Source of the DNA: SABY01 sp964612515
GTDB lineage: Bacteria > Bacteroidota > Bacteroidia > Bacteroidales > 4484-276
Reading direction: 5' to 3'
DNA: 64,000 nucleotides
NCBI GenBank assembly: GCA_964612515.1
Contig: CAZTCX010000003.1
Location: 7,236 to 71,235 of the forward strand
In this document: piece by piece, positions 17,145 to 24,753 of the stretch
Position numbering within the stretch: the first letter of the stretch is position 1
Layout: every line of letters begins with the position of its first letter
Notes under the pieces: generated by a model
Told to the model about the DNA's origin: nothing
Seen by the model: the letters and a program-made list of their open reading frames with translations, nothing else
The model's database searches: none
Translations under genes and position numbers: made by a program

Positions 17145-18191
17145 ATGAAAGAAATCGACAAAAAGGCTCCTGTAATGGTCACCGGCGCAACGGGTTATGT
17201 AGCAGGTTGGTTGGTAAAATTACTGCTCGACAAGGGTTTTACCGTCCATGCTCCCATTCGTAATCCTAACGACAAGAACAAAACGAAATATCTCGACAAT
17301 CTGGCAGTCTCAGCGGCGGGCAAACTCCTGTATTTTGAGGCCGATCTGCTGCGTGAAGGCTCCTATGATGAAGCAATGCAAGGCTGCGAGCTAGTTTTTC
17401 ATACGGCTTCTCCTTTTGTTTTGAATGTCAAAAATGCACAGCGCGATCTTATTGATCCGGCAATAAAAGGAACCCGCAATATTTTAAATTCGGTTAATAA
17501 AACTGCAACGGTAAAACGCTTAGTGCTTACCAGCAGCGTGGCAGCTATGTATGGCGATAACAAAGACTTAAAATTGTGTCCAGATCGTACAATTACAGAG
17601 GAGTGCTGGAACACGACTTCATCGCTGAAACATCAGCCTTATAGCTATTCCAAAACGATGGCCGAAAAAGAAGCCTGGAAAATGCAAAGTCAGCAGCAGC
17701 GCTGGGATCTGGCGGTAATAAATCCATCGTTGGTGATGGGACCGGGAATAAGTCCGGATATTACTTCCGAGAGTTTTAAGATTATAAAACAACTTGGTGA
17801 CGGCACCACTAAAATGGGTGCACCAGATTACGAAATCGGGCTTGTGGATGTGCGCGATGTGGCGCAGGCGCATTTTGCATCAGGCTTCACTCCCATGGCC
17901 AACGGGCGCTATATAATCTCCGGCCATAACTCCTCCATATTAGAAGTTTCAAAAATGCTGCGGGATGTTTATGGCAGCAAATACCCTTTTCCCGCGCGAA
18001 TAATCCCAAAATTTCTACTATGGATCATTGGCCCTTTGGCAGGATTTTCACGCAAAATGATCAGCCGGAACATTGGTTATCCATTCCGTGCCGACAACAC
18101 CAAAAGCATCGAGGAACTCGGCATGTCGTATCGTCCGGCACAGGTTTCGGTGGTGGATTTTTTCAGTCAGGTGGTGGAAGCTGGGAAGTAG
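17145..18191 (+). CDS. Extended SDR-family NAD(P)-dependent reductase (dihydroflavonol-reductase-like)
   Basis: Oxidoreductase of 348 aa. A Rossmann nucleotide-binding motif (VTGATGYVAGW) at the N-terminus, the HTASPF segment typical of the dihydroflavonol-4-reductase/aldehyde reductase group, catalytic Ser in LTSSVAAMYG and the Tyr-x-x-x-Lys pair in YSYSK are present. It probably reduces an aldehyde or ketone with NADPH; the substrate is not evident. It is monocistronic, divergent from the helicase, and lacks a signal peptide. A role in lipid-base reduction is conceivable, because Bacteroidetes sulfonolipid synthesis uses an SDR, but nothing nearby supports that. Confidence 0.85.
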   Translation: MKEIDKKAPVMVTGATGYVAGWLVKLLLDKGFTVHAPIRNPNDKNKTKYLDNLAVSAAGKLLYFEADLLREGSYDEAMQGCELVFHTASPFVLNVKNAQRDLIDPAIKGTRNILNSVNKTATVKRLVLTSSVAAMYGDNKDLKLCPDRTITEECWNTTSSLKHQPYSYSKTMAEKEAWKMQSQQQRWDLAVINPSLVMGPGISPDITSESFKIIKQLGDGTTKMGAPDYEIGLVDVRDVAQAHFASGFTPMANGRYIISGHNSSILEVSKMLRDVYGSKYPFPARIIPKFLLWIIGPLAGFSRKMISRNIGYPFRADNTKSIEELGMSYRPAQVSVVDFFSQVVEAGK

Positions 18192-18288
18192 AAATAGGAG
18201 GTGAATGATGAGGAAGAAGTGCGAGGGATGCCAGCCTGAGTCTTTATAGGACAAGACAGCAACAGGCAGAGCCTTTAGAAAATAGAAA

Positions 18289-18329
18289 GGACGAGGTTTC
18301 GGTGGCTGAGCTTATCGAAGCCCTCGTCC
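18289..18329. repeat. Intergenic palindromic repeat
   Basis: GGACGAGG (18289-18296) and CCTCGTCC (18322-18329) bracket GGTGGCTGAGCTTATCGAAG, a word type scattered in Bacteroidetes intergenic DNA. It could fold as a hairpin at the end of the SDR transcript. No gene is in this 175-bp gap. Confidence 0.45.
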
Positions 18330-18366
18330 AAACACCGCGATGGTTACAACCCGACAAATCCTTTTT

Positions 18367-19230
18367 CTAATCCAGGATTTTATAGGCAACTACGCGGTTG
18401 TCGAAAAAGGTAGGAACTAGCAGTATATTTTCATCCACCATCAGATGGATGTCGGCAGCATTCACTTTTTCGTCGGTGGTGTTAAAAAGAACTTCCGGTT
18501 CTCCTCCTGCCGTCACACGCCGAACAAGGCCACTCCAATCCGAAAAGATAAAGTTGCCCGACTTGTCAATCTCCAGCCCATCCACGCCTCCGTCAAACTC
18601 GGCCACTACCTTTTGTATTTTGTTTGATGGATCGATGCGCACGATCTTTCCTTTGGCACCCACATAAAGAAAACCGTCTCGGTAGTTGATACCGTTGGGA
18701 CTGTCGAAAGTGCCCGCTGGCAGCCACGCTTTAATTTCGCCATCGGCAATCCTGTAGATCGTGCCAGTCATCATATCCGTCATGTAAATCCGGCCTTCGT
18801 CGCCTACAATACAGTCGTTCAAAAACTCCGCTGAGTCAGCCTCATAAAATTTCACGATTTTTCGTTTATCAAGATCAATTTCTGCAACACGATCTACGTC
18901 AGCTACGAACAGCCTGTCGCCAAGCATGGTCATACCTTTGGGAGCATGCAATCCTGTAACCCACTCCAGGCGGGTGATTCGACCATCGGGTTCCATGGTC
19001 GAAATAAAACCATTGGAATCTTTTTCATTTGATTTTCCATTAATATTTGCAACATACAACACCTGATTGTTTGCATCGTAATAAACCGACTCGGGAACCA
19101 GAAAAACCTGATCGGTAGCCCACAGTTGCTTTACTTTTTCAGTGGCAGTTTCTTGCCCGATAGCTGAATTTGGAACGAAAATCAAAGCCATTGCGAAAGC
19201 GAAAAGAGAAATTGGAGTTTTATTTTTCAT
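18367..19230 (-). CDS. Exported SMP-30/gluconolactonase-like beta-propeller protein
   Basis: Protein of 287 aa with a signal peptide (MKNKTPISLFAFAMALIF ... AIGQ) and repeated propeller blades: VPESVYYDANNQVLYVANI, GLHAPKGMTMLGDRLFVADV, NDCIVGDEGRIYMTDMMTG, SPNGINYRDGFLYVGAKG, GVDGLEIDKSGNFIFSDWSG. This is the SMP-30/NHL-type pattern with acidic residues that could bind a metal. An upstream frame reaching 19443 was rejected because it overlaps the previous gene and hides the signal peptide. It is third in a row after the BlaI and M56-TonB genes, separated from them by a hairpin. Its substrate is unknown; it may be a lactonase or a binding propeller. Confidence 0.8.
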   Translation of the reverse strand: MKNKTPISLFAFAMALIFVPNSAIGQETATEKVKQLWATDQVFLVPESVYYDANNQVLYVANINGKSNEKDSNGFISTMEPDGRITRLEWVTGLHAPKGMTMLGDRLFVADVDRVAEIDLDKRKIVKFYEADSAEFLNDCIVGDEGRIYMTDMMTGTIYRIADGEIKAWLPAGTFDSPNGINYRDGFLYVGAKGKIVRIDPSNKIQKVVAEFDGGVDGLEIDKSGNFIFSDWSGLVRRVTAGGEPEVLFNTTDEKVNAADIHLMVDENILLVPTFFDNRVVAYKILD

Positions 19231-19264
19231 AATAAAATATGTTTTGTGATTGGCTTTAAAACAC

Positions 19265-19295
19265 GAAAGCCTGCTCTTTTGTTGAGCAGGCTTTC
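19265..19295 (-). terminator. Hairpin after the M56-TonB gene
   Basis: 12-bp perfect stem GAAAGCCTGCTC (19265-19276) / GAGCAGGCTTTC (19284-19295) in the gap before the SMP-30-like gene. The T-run on the minus strand is weak, so it may attenuate rather than fully terminate. Confidence 0.6.
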
Positions 19296-19345
19296 GCCAA
19301 ATGTTTTCTACGTTAAACTTGTCCGGATGACTTCTGCCTGAAAGT

Positions 19346-20671
19346 TTATTTTTTGGGGTAAGTTTCCTCCTTGTCCTGATCTTTGTCAGCATCCAGCGTA
19401 AACTTGATGGGCATGGTAAATTGAACAGCGACTGCTTCTCCATCCTTCTTTCCGGGTTCCCAGGCAGGCATTCCGTTTATAGCATCCAGTGCACTTTTGT
19501 CGAGTGCCTCACCTAATCCACGAAGCACTTTTACATTGGTAATCTGGCCATCAGCTTCCACCACAAAAGTGATGTAAACGATGCCTTGTTCACCAGCCTT
19601 GCGAGCCGATTCAGGATAAATAATATTTTCCTGAAGATACTTCATACGGCCTTCATCGCCACCCGGAAACTTTGGCATTTGGTCAACTACCTGGAATATT
19701 TGCCGCTCAGGGCTAAGTGTGTCGGGTGTAATAGCGATAGGTGAAGAAGTAGCTTGTGGAAATTCAGCGGCAGATGAAGAAATCTTTTTCACAAGCTCGC
19801 CGGCAGGCAGGCTGTAAGTAAAAGCCGCAATGAGCAGCAGTGTCAGTGGAAGCGCCAGCAGTACCCTGAGCTGTGAGCGCCGGCGCGATTTGTTTTTTGT
19901 CATCATAATAATGCGTGTTTTGATTAATGAATGATTAAAATGGTTGGCAAAGCCAAAGGCGGAAACACCCGAAGCCTGCACTAATAAAAGATTTTGATAA
20001 CTAATGGGTTCGTACCCTTTTCGCAGCACGCCCTCGTCGGCCAGGTATTCATGCACGGTTTCCAACGACTTACGATAAAGCCAAGCAAATGGGTTGAACC
20101 ACTGGAAAATCGTCAGCAACTCCGCCAACAGCAAGTCAGCCGAATGAAGCTGGCGCCAATGCACTTGTTCGTGGGCCACAATGGCTTCGAACTGCTCCGA
20201 ATCCATTTCCGAACGATTAATAAAAAGATAATTAAAGAATGAAAATGGAGCCATCTCCTCCTCCATCACAACAAGATTCCACGATCCGTAGCTTGTCACT
20301 TCACTGCCATGGATGAGCCTGAAAAGTTGCACCAATTTTATCACAAGCCGAAGCGCAAGAAAAATAACGCCGAGAAGATACATTCCGGTCATTATCTGGA
20401 AGATACTAATATGCTGCTGCGCCATTTGCCGCACATCCGAGCCGTTGATAAACAAGGTGTCGAGAACGATCATTGTGGGGGCTGGCATGGCAGCCGTTCC
20501 AAAAATATTGACTTTGGCCAATGGCAACAACAGCGAAGCAACTGCCGCAAGCAAGAAATAAACGCGGTTGAGTGTAAAATGCGTTTCACGCCGCAGTGCC
20601 AAACGATACAGCAGATAAAACAGCGACAAGGCGCCAGCCGATTGCAATAGATATAGGATGAAATTTTCCAT
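19346..20671 (-). CDS. M56 (BlaR1-type) membrane metallopeptidase fused to a TonB C-terminal domain
   Basis: Membrane protein of 441 aa. The N-terminal two thirds is the BlaR1/MecR1 peptidase M56 domain: several transmembrane helices and the zinc motif HEQVH (around residue 165) followed by a downstream Glu (ETVHEYLADEGVL). After a further helix (LRVLLALPLTLLLIAAFTY) and a linker comes a TonB C-terminal domain (FPGGDEGRMKYLQENIIYP ... GQITNVKVLRGL ... MPIKFTL). The beta-lactam sensor domain of BlaR1 is absent. By analogy the protease may cleave or inactivate the adjacent BlaI-type repressor when the periplasmic TonB-like domain senses something. The upstream gene ends 30 bp before its start. 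Confidence 0.9.
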   Translation of the reverse strand: MENFILYLLQSAGALSLFYLLYRLALRRETHFTLNRVYFLLAAVASLLLPLAKVNIFGTAAMPAPTMIVLDTLFINGSDVRQMAQQHISIFQIMTGMYLLGVIFLALRLVIKLVQLFRLIHGSEVTSYGSWNLVVMEEEMAPFSFFNYLFINRSEMDSEQFEAIVAHEQVHWRQLHSADLLLAELLTIFQWFNPFAWLYRKSLETVHEYLADEGVLRKGYEPISYQNLLLVQASGVSAFGFANHFNHSLIKTRIIMMTKNKSRRRSQLRVLLALPLTLLLIAAFTYSLPAGELVKKISSSAAEFPQATSSPIAITPDTLSPERQIFQVVDQMPKFPGGDEGRMKYLQENIIYPESARKAGEQGIVYITFVVEADGQITNVKVLRGLGEALDKSALDAINGMPAWEPGKKDGEAVAVQFTMPIKFTLDADKDQDKEETYPKK

Positions 20672-20701
20672 ACAAATCTGTTTTTTTAAAGGTTCAATAG
20701 C

Positions 20702-21100
20702 TTATTCCGGGTCTTGTTTTTTCTTTTCAATTTGTGCATCAATCAGGCTGCGGATTTCCTCCATCTCCTGCACGCTTAGGTTTTCTTCTTTAGAAAAAAA
20801 GGAAACCAACTGCTTGTAAGATCCGCTGAAATAGCCCGACATGAGTCCGCTCAGGTAGCTTCGGGTGTACTCCTTTTTGGTGATCAGCGGATAATACTTA
20901 TGACTTTTGCCATACGTGTGATGACCGACATATTCCTTTTTTTCGAGGATGCGCACCACCGTCGATACGGTGTTGTAGGCGGGTTTGGGTTCGTCAAATT
21001 CTTCGAGGATGTCGTGCACAAAACATTCGCCTTTGCGCCACATGATTTGCATGATCTCCTCTTCGGCTCTGGTAAGTGGTTTCATCTGTTTTATTTTCAT
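20702..21100 (-). CDS. BlaI/MecI/CopY-family transcriptional repressor
   Basis: Winged-helix repressor of 132 aa: MKPLTRAEEEIMQIMW at the start, recognition region PAYNTVSTVVRILEKKEYV, wing GKSHKYYPLITKKEY, and a C-terminal dimerisation helix pair. BlaI repressors bind palindromes in their own promoter and are released by proteolysis triggered by the partner M56 protein, here the next gene. The ATG at 21100 was chosen; a longer frame begins only at TTG 21118. A TTAGTTA-N2-TAACTAA palindrome lies 35 bp upstream and is the probable operator. Confidence 0.92.
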   Translation of the reverse strand: MKIKQMKPLTRAEEEIMQIMWRKGECFVHDILEEFDEPKPAYNTVSTVVRILEKKEYVGHHTYGKSHKYYPLITKKEYTRSYLSGLMSGYFSGSYKQLVSFFSKEENLSVQEMEEIRSLIDAQIEKKKQDPE

Positions 21101-21134
21101 AATAATTTCAAAACGCAAACATAAAACTATTATT

Positions 21135-21160
21135 TTAGTTAGATAACTAAGTTGATAGTT
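21135..21160. promoter_or_regulatory. Probable BlaI-type operator palindromes
   Basis: TTAGTTA-GA-TAACTAA (21135-21150) is a perfect dyad, and AACTA (21145-21149) with TAGTT (21156-21160) makes a second, overlapping one. They lie directly upstream of the BlaI-family gene, where autoregulatory operators of this family are expected. Confidence 0.65.
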
Positions 21161-21365
21161 AATTAATATTAAAAATTACTATTTCCCTCCACAGTCCGCC
21201 CCATGCCACAGTAACACCGTGAATGCTGTTTAAGCCAGAAACACAATTTCCGAGCTTTTTATCCGCTGGTTTGGCGTAATTCACAGTGTTACTTGCAAAA
21301 TACCCTTTCCCCATTTTTATAGAAATAGGTTTGGGGAAAATCAGATAATTTCCTGAATGGGATGT

Positions 21366-21447
21366 CGCCCCGTTGGGGCTTTATTCGTTTCGCCTTTTAA
21401 TATCACAGCGCTGTGCGCTGCGCTAATGATTTCGCCCCGATGGGGCT
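21366..21447. repeat. Compound palindromic intergenic repeat
   Basis: Two copies of CGCCCC-(GTT or GAT)-GGGGCT (21366-21380 and 21433-21447) flank a CAGCGC-TGT-GCGCTG inverted repeat (21406-21420). This GC-rich three-stem unit stands out in an AT-rich gap between the BlaI and DnaE genes and resembles REP-like elements of Bacteroidetes genomes. Confidence 0.6.
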
Positions 21448-21501
21448 ATAATTCGATATTCAAAATTAATTTCCAAAAATCCTCCTGCCAACCCTCTCGC
21501 A

Positions 21502-24447
21502 TCACCCATTCCTGGGGTCTTCCACCACGGGCAGGCGCGCCATCTTCTGCACCACCAGGCTGGGAAAGCCAAACTCCTCCTCTACTCTGCCCAAAATAAG
21601 ATACACGCCATAGCCCTGAAAGTTGTATTGCCTCAATGAATTGGGAAAATGGGTGGTGTCGAAAAATTCGCCCTCGTCGTCGATGAAAGTACCAAAGTGC
21701 ATGATCTCGCCACGGACGGTCTTCACATATTTCCGCGTAACCAACTGACCGAGCATGCGCACGGTTTGCCCGACGTACTCCAACATCTCACGGGCTTTTA
21801 TCTCACCTCGAAAATTGGTTTTTAATAAATCAAAATAGCTAATCGTTACGGGAAATCCGATGAGTTCTATCTCGTCGTAAGCGTCTTCCACGCTGCTGTG
21901 GTCGAGCTGTGGCAGGGTAAACTGTTTGCCGCTTACTTTGAAAAGCGTGTTTTGGATGACCTCATTTTTTCGTTTTCCAAAAAAAAGATGTGCCTCCCAC
22001 AGCAGACGGCTCTTGGTGTTGCCGGTAAAGCGCAGCGCTCCGGTGCGAATCAGCAAAATCATCTGCTCGATGCCCGGATGCACCCGCGTGACGAAATCTT
22101 CCAGATCGGCATACACGCCACTGATGCGGCGCTCCTCGACGATGCGTAGCGCCAGCTTTTGCTCCAGGTTTTGGATGTGGATAAATCCCACAAAAATTTC
22201 TTTGTCATAAATGGTCGTTTTGTACTCGCTGCGGTTGACGCACGGCAGCGCGATGGCAGCCCCGCAGCGGCGCGCTTCATTAAAATAGACCCACGTATTA
22301 TAATAACCGCCAAAGTTGTTGATGACTGCCGTCATAAATTCCAACGGAAAATGTGCTTTGAGGAAAAGGCTCTGAAAGCTTTCGACGGCGTAGGATGCAG
22401 AGTGCGCTTTGGAAAAAGCATATCCGGCAAACGATTCTACCTGTCGCCACACCTCTTTGGTGGTGGCTTCGGGGCGGCCAAGCTGTAGCGACTTTTCGAA
22501 AAATCGATCCACAATCCTCTGAAACTCCTCTTTGCCGCGCATCTTGCCGCTCATAGCACGGCGCAGCACATCCGATTCGGCCAGGTCGAGGCCAGCGTAG
22601 TGATGACACACTTTGAGCACATCTTCCTGATACACCATCACACCGAAAGTTTCGCGAAGCTGTTGTTCCATCACCGGATGGAAATACTCAAAATCATTAG
22701 GATGATGAAACCTGTGGATGTATTCGCGCATCATACCCGAGCGCGCTACGCCGGGGCGCACGATGGAGCTGGCTGCTACCAGCGTCAGATAATTATCGCA
22801 GCGTAGCTTGGTGAGCAACGAACGCATAGCAGGACTTTCTATGTAAAAGCACCCGATAGTCTCGGCGCGTTTGAGCTGCGCTTTCACCTGCGCATCTTTT
22901 TTAAATTTGGGAATGTTGTGCACGTCCACCTCCAGGCCGCGGTTGCGCCGGATGATGTCGGCACATTCTTTAATATGTCCGATGCCACGCTGACTTAGGA
23001 TGTCCATCTTTTCAAAACCCAGCTCCTCGGCCACATACATGTCCCACTGGGTTGTCGGGAAACCTTTGGGCGGCATGTCCAACGCGGTGTAGCAGGTGAT
23101 GGGTTCTTCGGAGATGAGCACTCCACCGGCGTGAATGCTGCGCAGGTTCGGGAAATCTGTCATGCGGGCAGCTACCTGAAGCACTTGTGCGGTAATGCTG
23201 TCGTGCTGCTTCCTCTGACGCTCCGGAAAATCTACCAGAGTGTCAATCTCTGCTTTGGGCAGCCCGAAAGCTTTGCCTATTTCACGGATCGGAGATTTGT
23301 CGCGGAACGTAGAAATGGTTCCCATCAGCGCGGTGTGCTCGCGGCCATAGCGCTTAAAGATGTAGTCGATCACCTCATCGCGTTCTTTCCACGAATAATC
23401 GATATCAAAATCTGGCGGGCTGGTGCGTTTGGGATTGATAAAACGTTCAAAATACAAATCAAGCTCAATGGGGTCAACATCCGTAATTTTCAGGCAATAA
23501 GCCACCACGCTGTTGGCACCACTCCCCCGCCCCACATGATAAAATCCGCGCGACATCGAGTAACGCACAATGTCCCACGCCATTAGGAAATACGACGAAA
23601 AGCCAAGCTTATCGATGATGGCCAGCTCATGACGGATGCGTTCGGCGGCTGTTTTGTCGGCAGCGCTATAGCGATATTTCATGCCGTCGTAAGCCAGTTT
23701 TTCGAGCAGCATCTTGTCGCTGCAGCGTGTATCGGTGAAAATCTGTTTGTTTTTTACAGTTTTAAAATCAAAATCTATCGAGCAGTCGTCCAGGATTTTT
23801 TCGGTATTAATAATAAGTTGAGGATAATCGGAAAATTGCTTTCGCAGATCATCGGGCGTGCGCATCATCTCATCAGCCGCAGCCACATCGGCTTCGGTGA
23901 GTTTGCTGATGAGCGTATTTTTATGAATAGCCCGCAGGTTGCGATGCAACAAATAGTCGTCGTGATCACGGAAAGTAACCGGAGCCCAAACGAGCAATTT
24001 GGACTGCCGGCCGGCAAATTGGGAAGTTATCAGCCTCCGTACCTGCGCAGGTTTTACACCAATAAATTCATTGTCTTCCAACTTTCGTTGAGGCGCCAGC
24101 TCCAACGGCCACACCACATACGCATCATCAAAAGCTGGAGGCGCATCGGGCAAGTCAAGTTTTTGAAGGCTGTAATGGGTATAAAATTCATTGATCTGGC
24201 GAAAGCCGGCATTGTTGCGCGCCAGCAAAGTGTAAAGTACTTTATCGTCGCGCCGGCACTCCATCCCTGCGATGGGTTTGATGCTTTGTTGGCGGCATGC
24301 TTTCACAAAGTCGATGGTACCGGTGGAGTTATTGATATCGGTAAGCGCCAGGGCTGAGTGACCATGACGGGCAGCATCTACAACCAGCTCCTCAATAGAA
24401 TAGGTGCCATAGCGCAGACTGTAATATGAATGAGCGTTGAGAATCAA
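21502..24447 (-). CDS. DNA polymerase III alpha subunit, short (DnaE2-like) form
   Basis: C-family DNA polymerase of 981 aa, clearly shorter than a replicative Bacteroidetes DnaE (about 1200 aa or more). An N-terminal PHP domain (NAHSYYSLRYGTYSIEEL; LALTDINN) is followed by the palm with catalytic aspartates in PDFDIDY (around residue 350) and a third in KMDILSQRGIG, fingers (AYAFSKAHSASYA) and a C-terminal OB-like part. The second PHP histidine is Tyr (HSYYS), so PHP proofreading is unlikely. The start is TTG, since an in-frame stop lies four codons upstream. No imuA, imuB or dinB is adjacent. It is probably a translesion or repair polymerase. Confidence 0.88.
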   Translation of the reverse strand: MILNAHSYYSLRYGTYSIEELVVDAARHGHSALALTDINNSTGTIDFVKACRQQSIKPIAGMECRRDDKVLYTLLARNNAGFRQINEFYTHYSLQKLDLPDAPPAFDDAYVVWPLELAPQRKLEDNEFIGVKPAQVRRLITSQFAGRQSKLLVWAPVTFRDHDDYLLHRNLRAIHKNTLISKLTEADVAAADEMMRTPDDLRKQFSDYPQLIINTEKILDDCSIDFDFKTVKNKQIFTDTRCSDKMLLEKLAYDGMKYRYSAADKTAAERIRHELAIIDKLGFSSYFLMAWDIVRYSMSRGFYHVGRGSGANSVVAYCLKITDVDPIELDLYFERFINPKRTSPPDFDIDYSWKERDEVIDYIFKRYGREHTALMGTISTFRDKSPIREIGKAFGLPKAEIDTLVDFPERQRKQHDSITAQVLQVAARMTDFPNLRSIHAGGVLISEEPITCYTALDMPPKGFPTTQWDMYVAEELGFEKMDILSQRGIGHIKECADIIRRNRGLEVDVHNIPKFKKDAQVKAQLKRAETIGCFYIESPAMRSLLTKLRCDNYLTLVAASSIVRPGVARSGMMREYIHRFHHPNDFEYFHPVMEQQLRETFGVMVYQEDVLKVCHHYAGLDLAESDVLRRAMSGKMRGKEEFQRIVDRFFEKSLQLGRPEATTKEVWRQVESFAGYAFSKAHSASYAVESFQSLFLKAHFPLEFMTAVINNFGGYYNTWVYFNEARRCGAAIALPCVNRSEYKTTIYDKEIFVGFIHIQNLEQKLALRIVEERRISGVYADLEDFVTRVHPGIEQMILLIRTGALRFTGNTKSRLLWEAHLFFGKRKNEVIQNTLFKVSGKQFTLPQLDHSSVEDAYDEIELIGFPVTISYFDLLKTNFRGEIKAREMLEYVGQTVRMLGQLVTRKYVKTVRGEIMHFGTFIDDEGEFFDTTHFPNSLRQYNFQGYGVYLILGRVEEEFGFPSLVVQKMARLPVVEDPRNG

Positions 24448-24753
24448 AGGGATACTTTGTTAATGTTTAGATTATAATCATTTTTGGAGCTACAAGATAA
24501 ACAAGAATTGATAAACTAGAAGAAGTTGTTGGATTGTGAAGTAAAGAAAAAGCAGGGCGCAAAGAGCAGGAAATAATATCGAAAGTTGAAATATTAAAAA
24601 GAACTATTGACTGCTGTCTGCCTTTGCTGACGTTGAACACCGACTCCTCCCGGAATTAACGAATTTTATCTAAACTCTTGTTAATGCTTCAGAGGCTGCG
24701 TTATCAATCAAATTACTTTTGCTCCTTATTAATTACACCAAAAAAATAAAGAT
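24448..24753. other. Divergent intergenic region between short dnaE and pruA
   Basis: 306 bp with no credible gene. It holds a pruA -7 box at 24714-24721; nothing else structured was seen. Confidence 0.6.
24714..24721 (+). promoter_or_regulatory. -7 box of the pruA promoter
   Basis: TACTTTTG followed by C, matching TAnnTTTG, 32 bp upstream of the pruA ATG. Confidence 0.55.

Noticed and set aside
23131..24357. Two plus-strand frames opposite the short dnaE
   Set aside because: Both are antisense to polymerase-coding DNA and show no family motifs.
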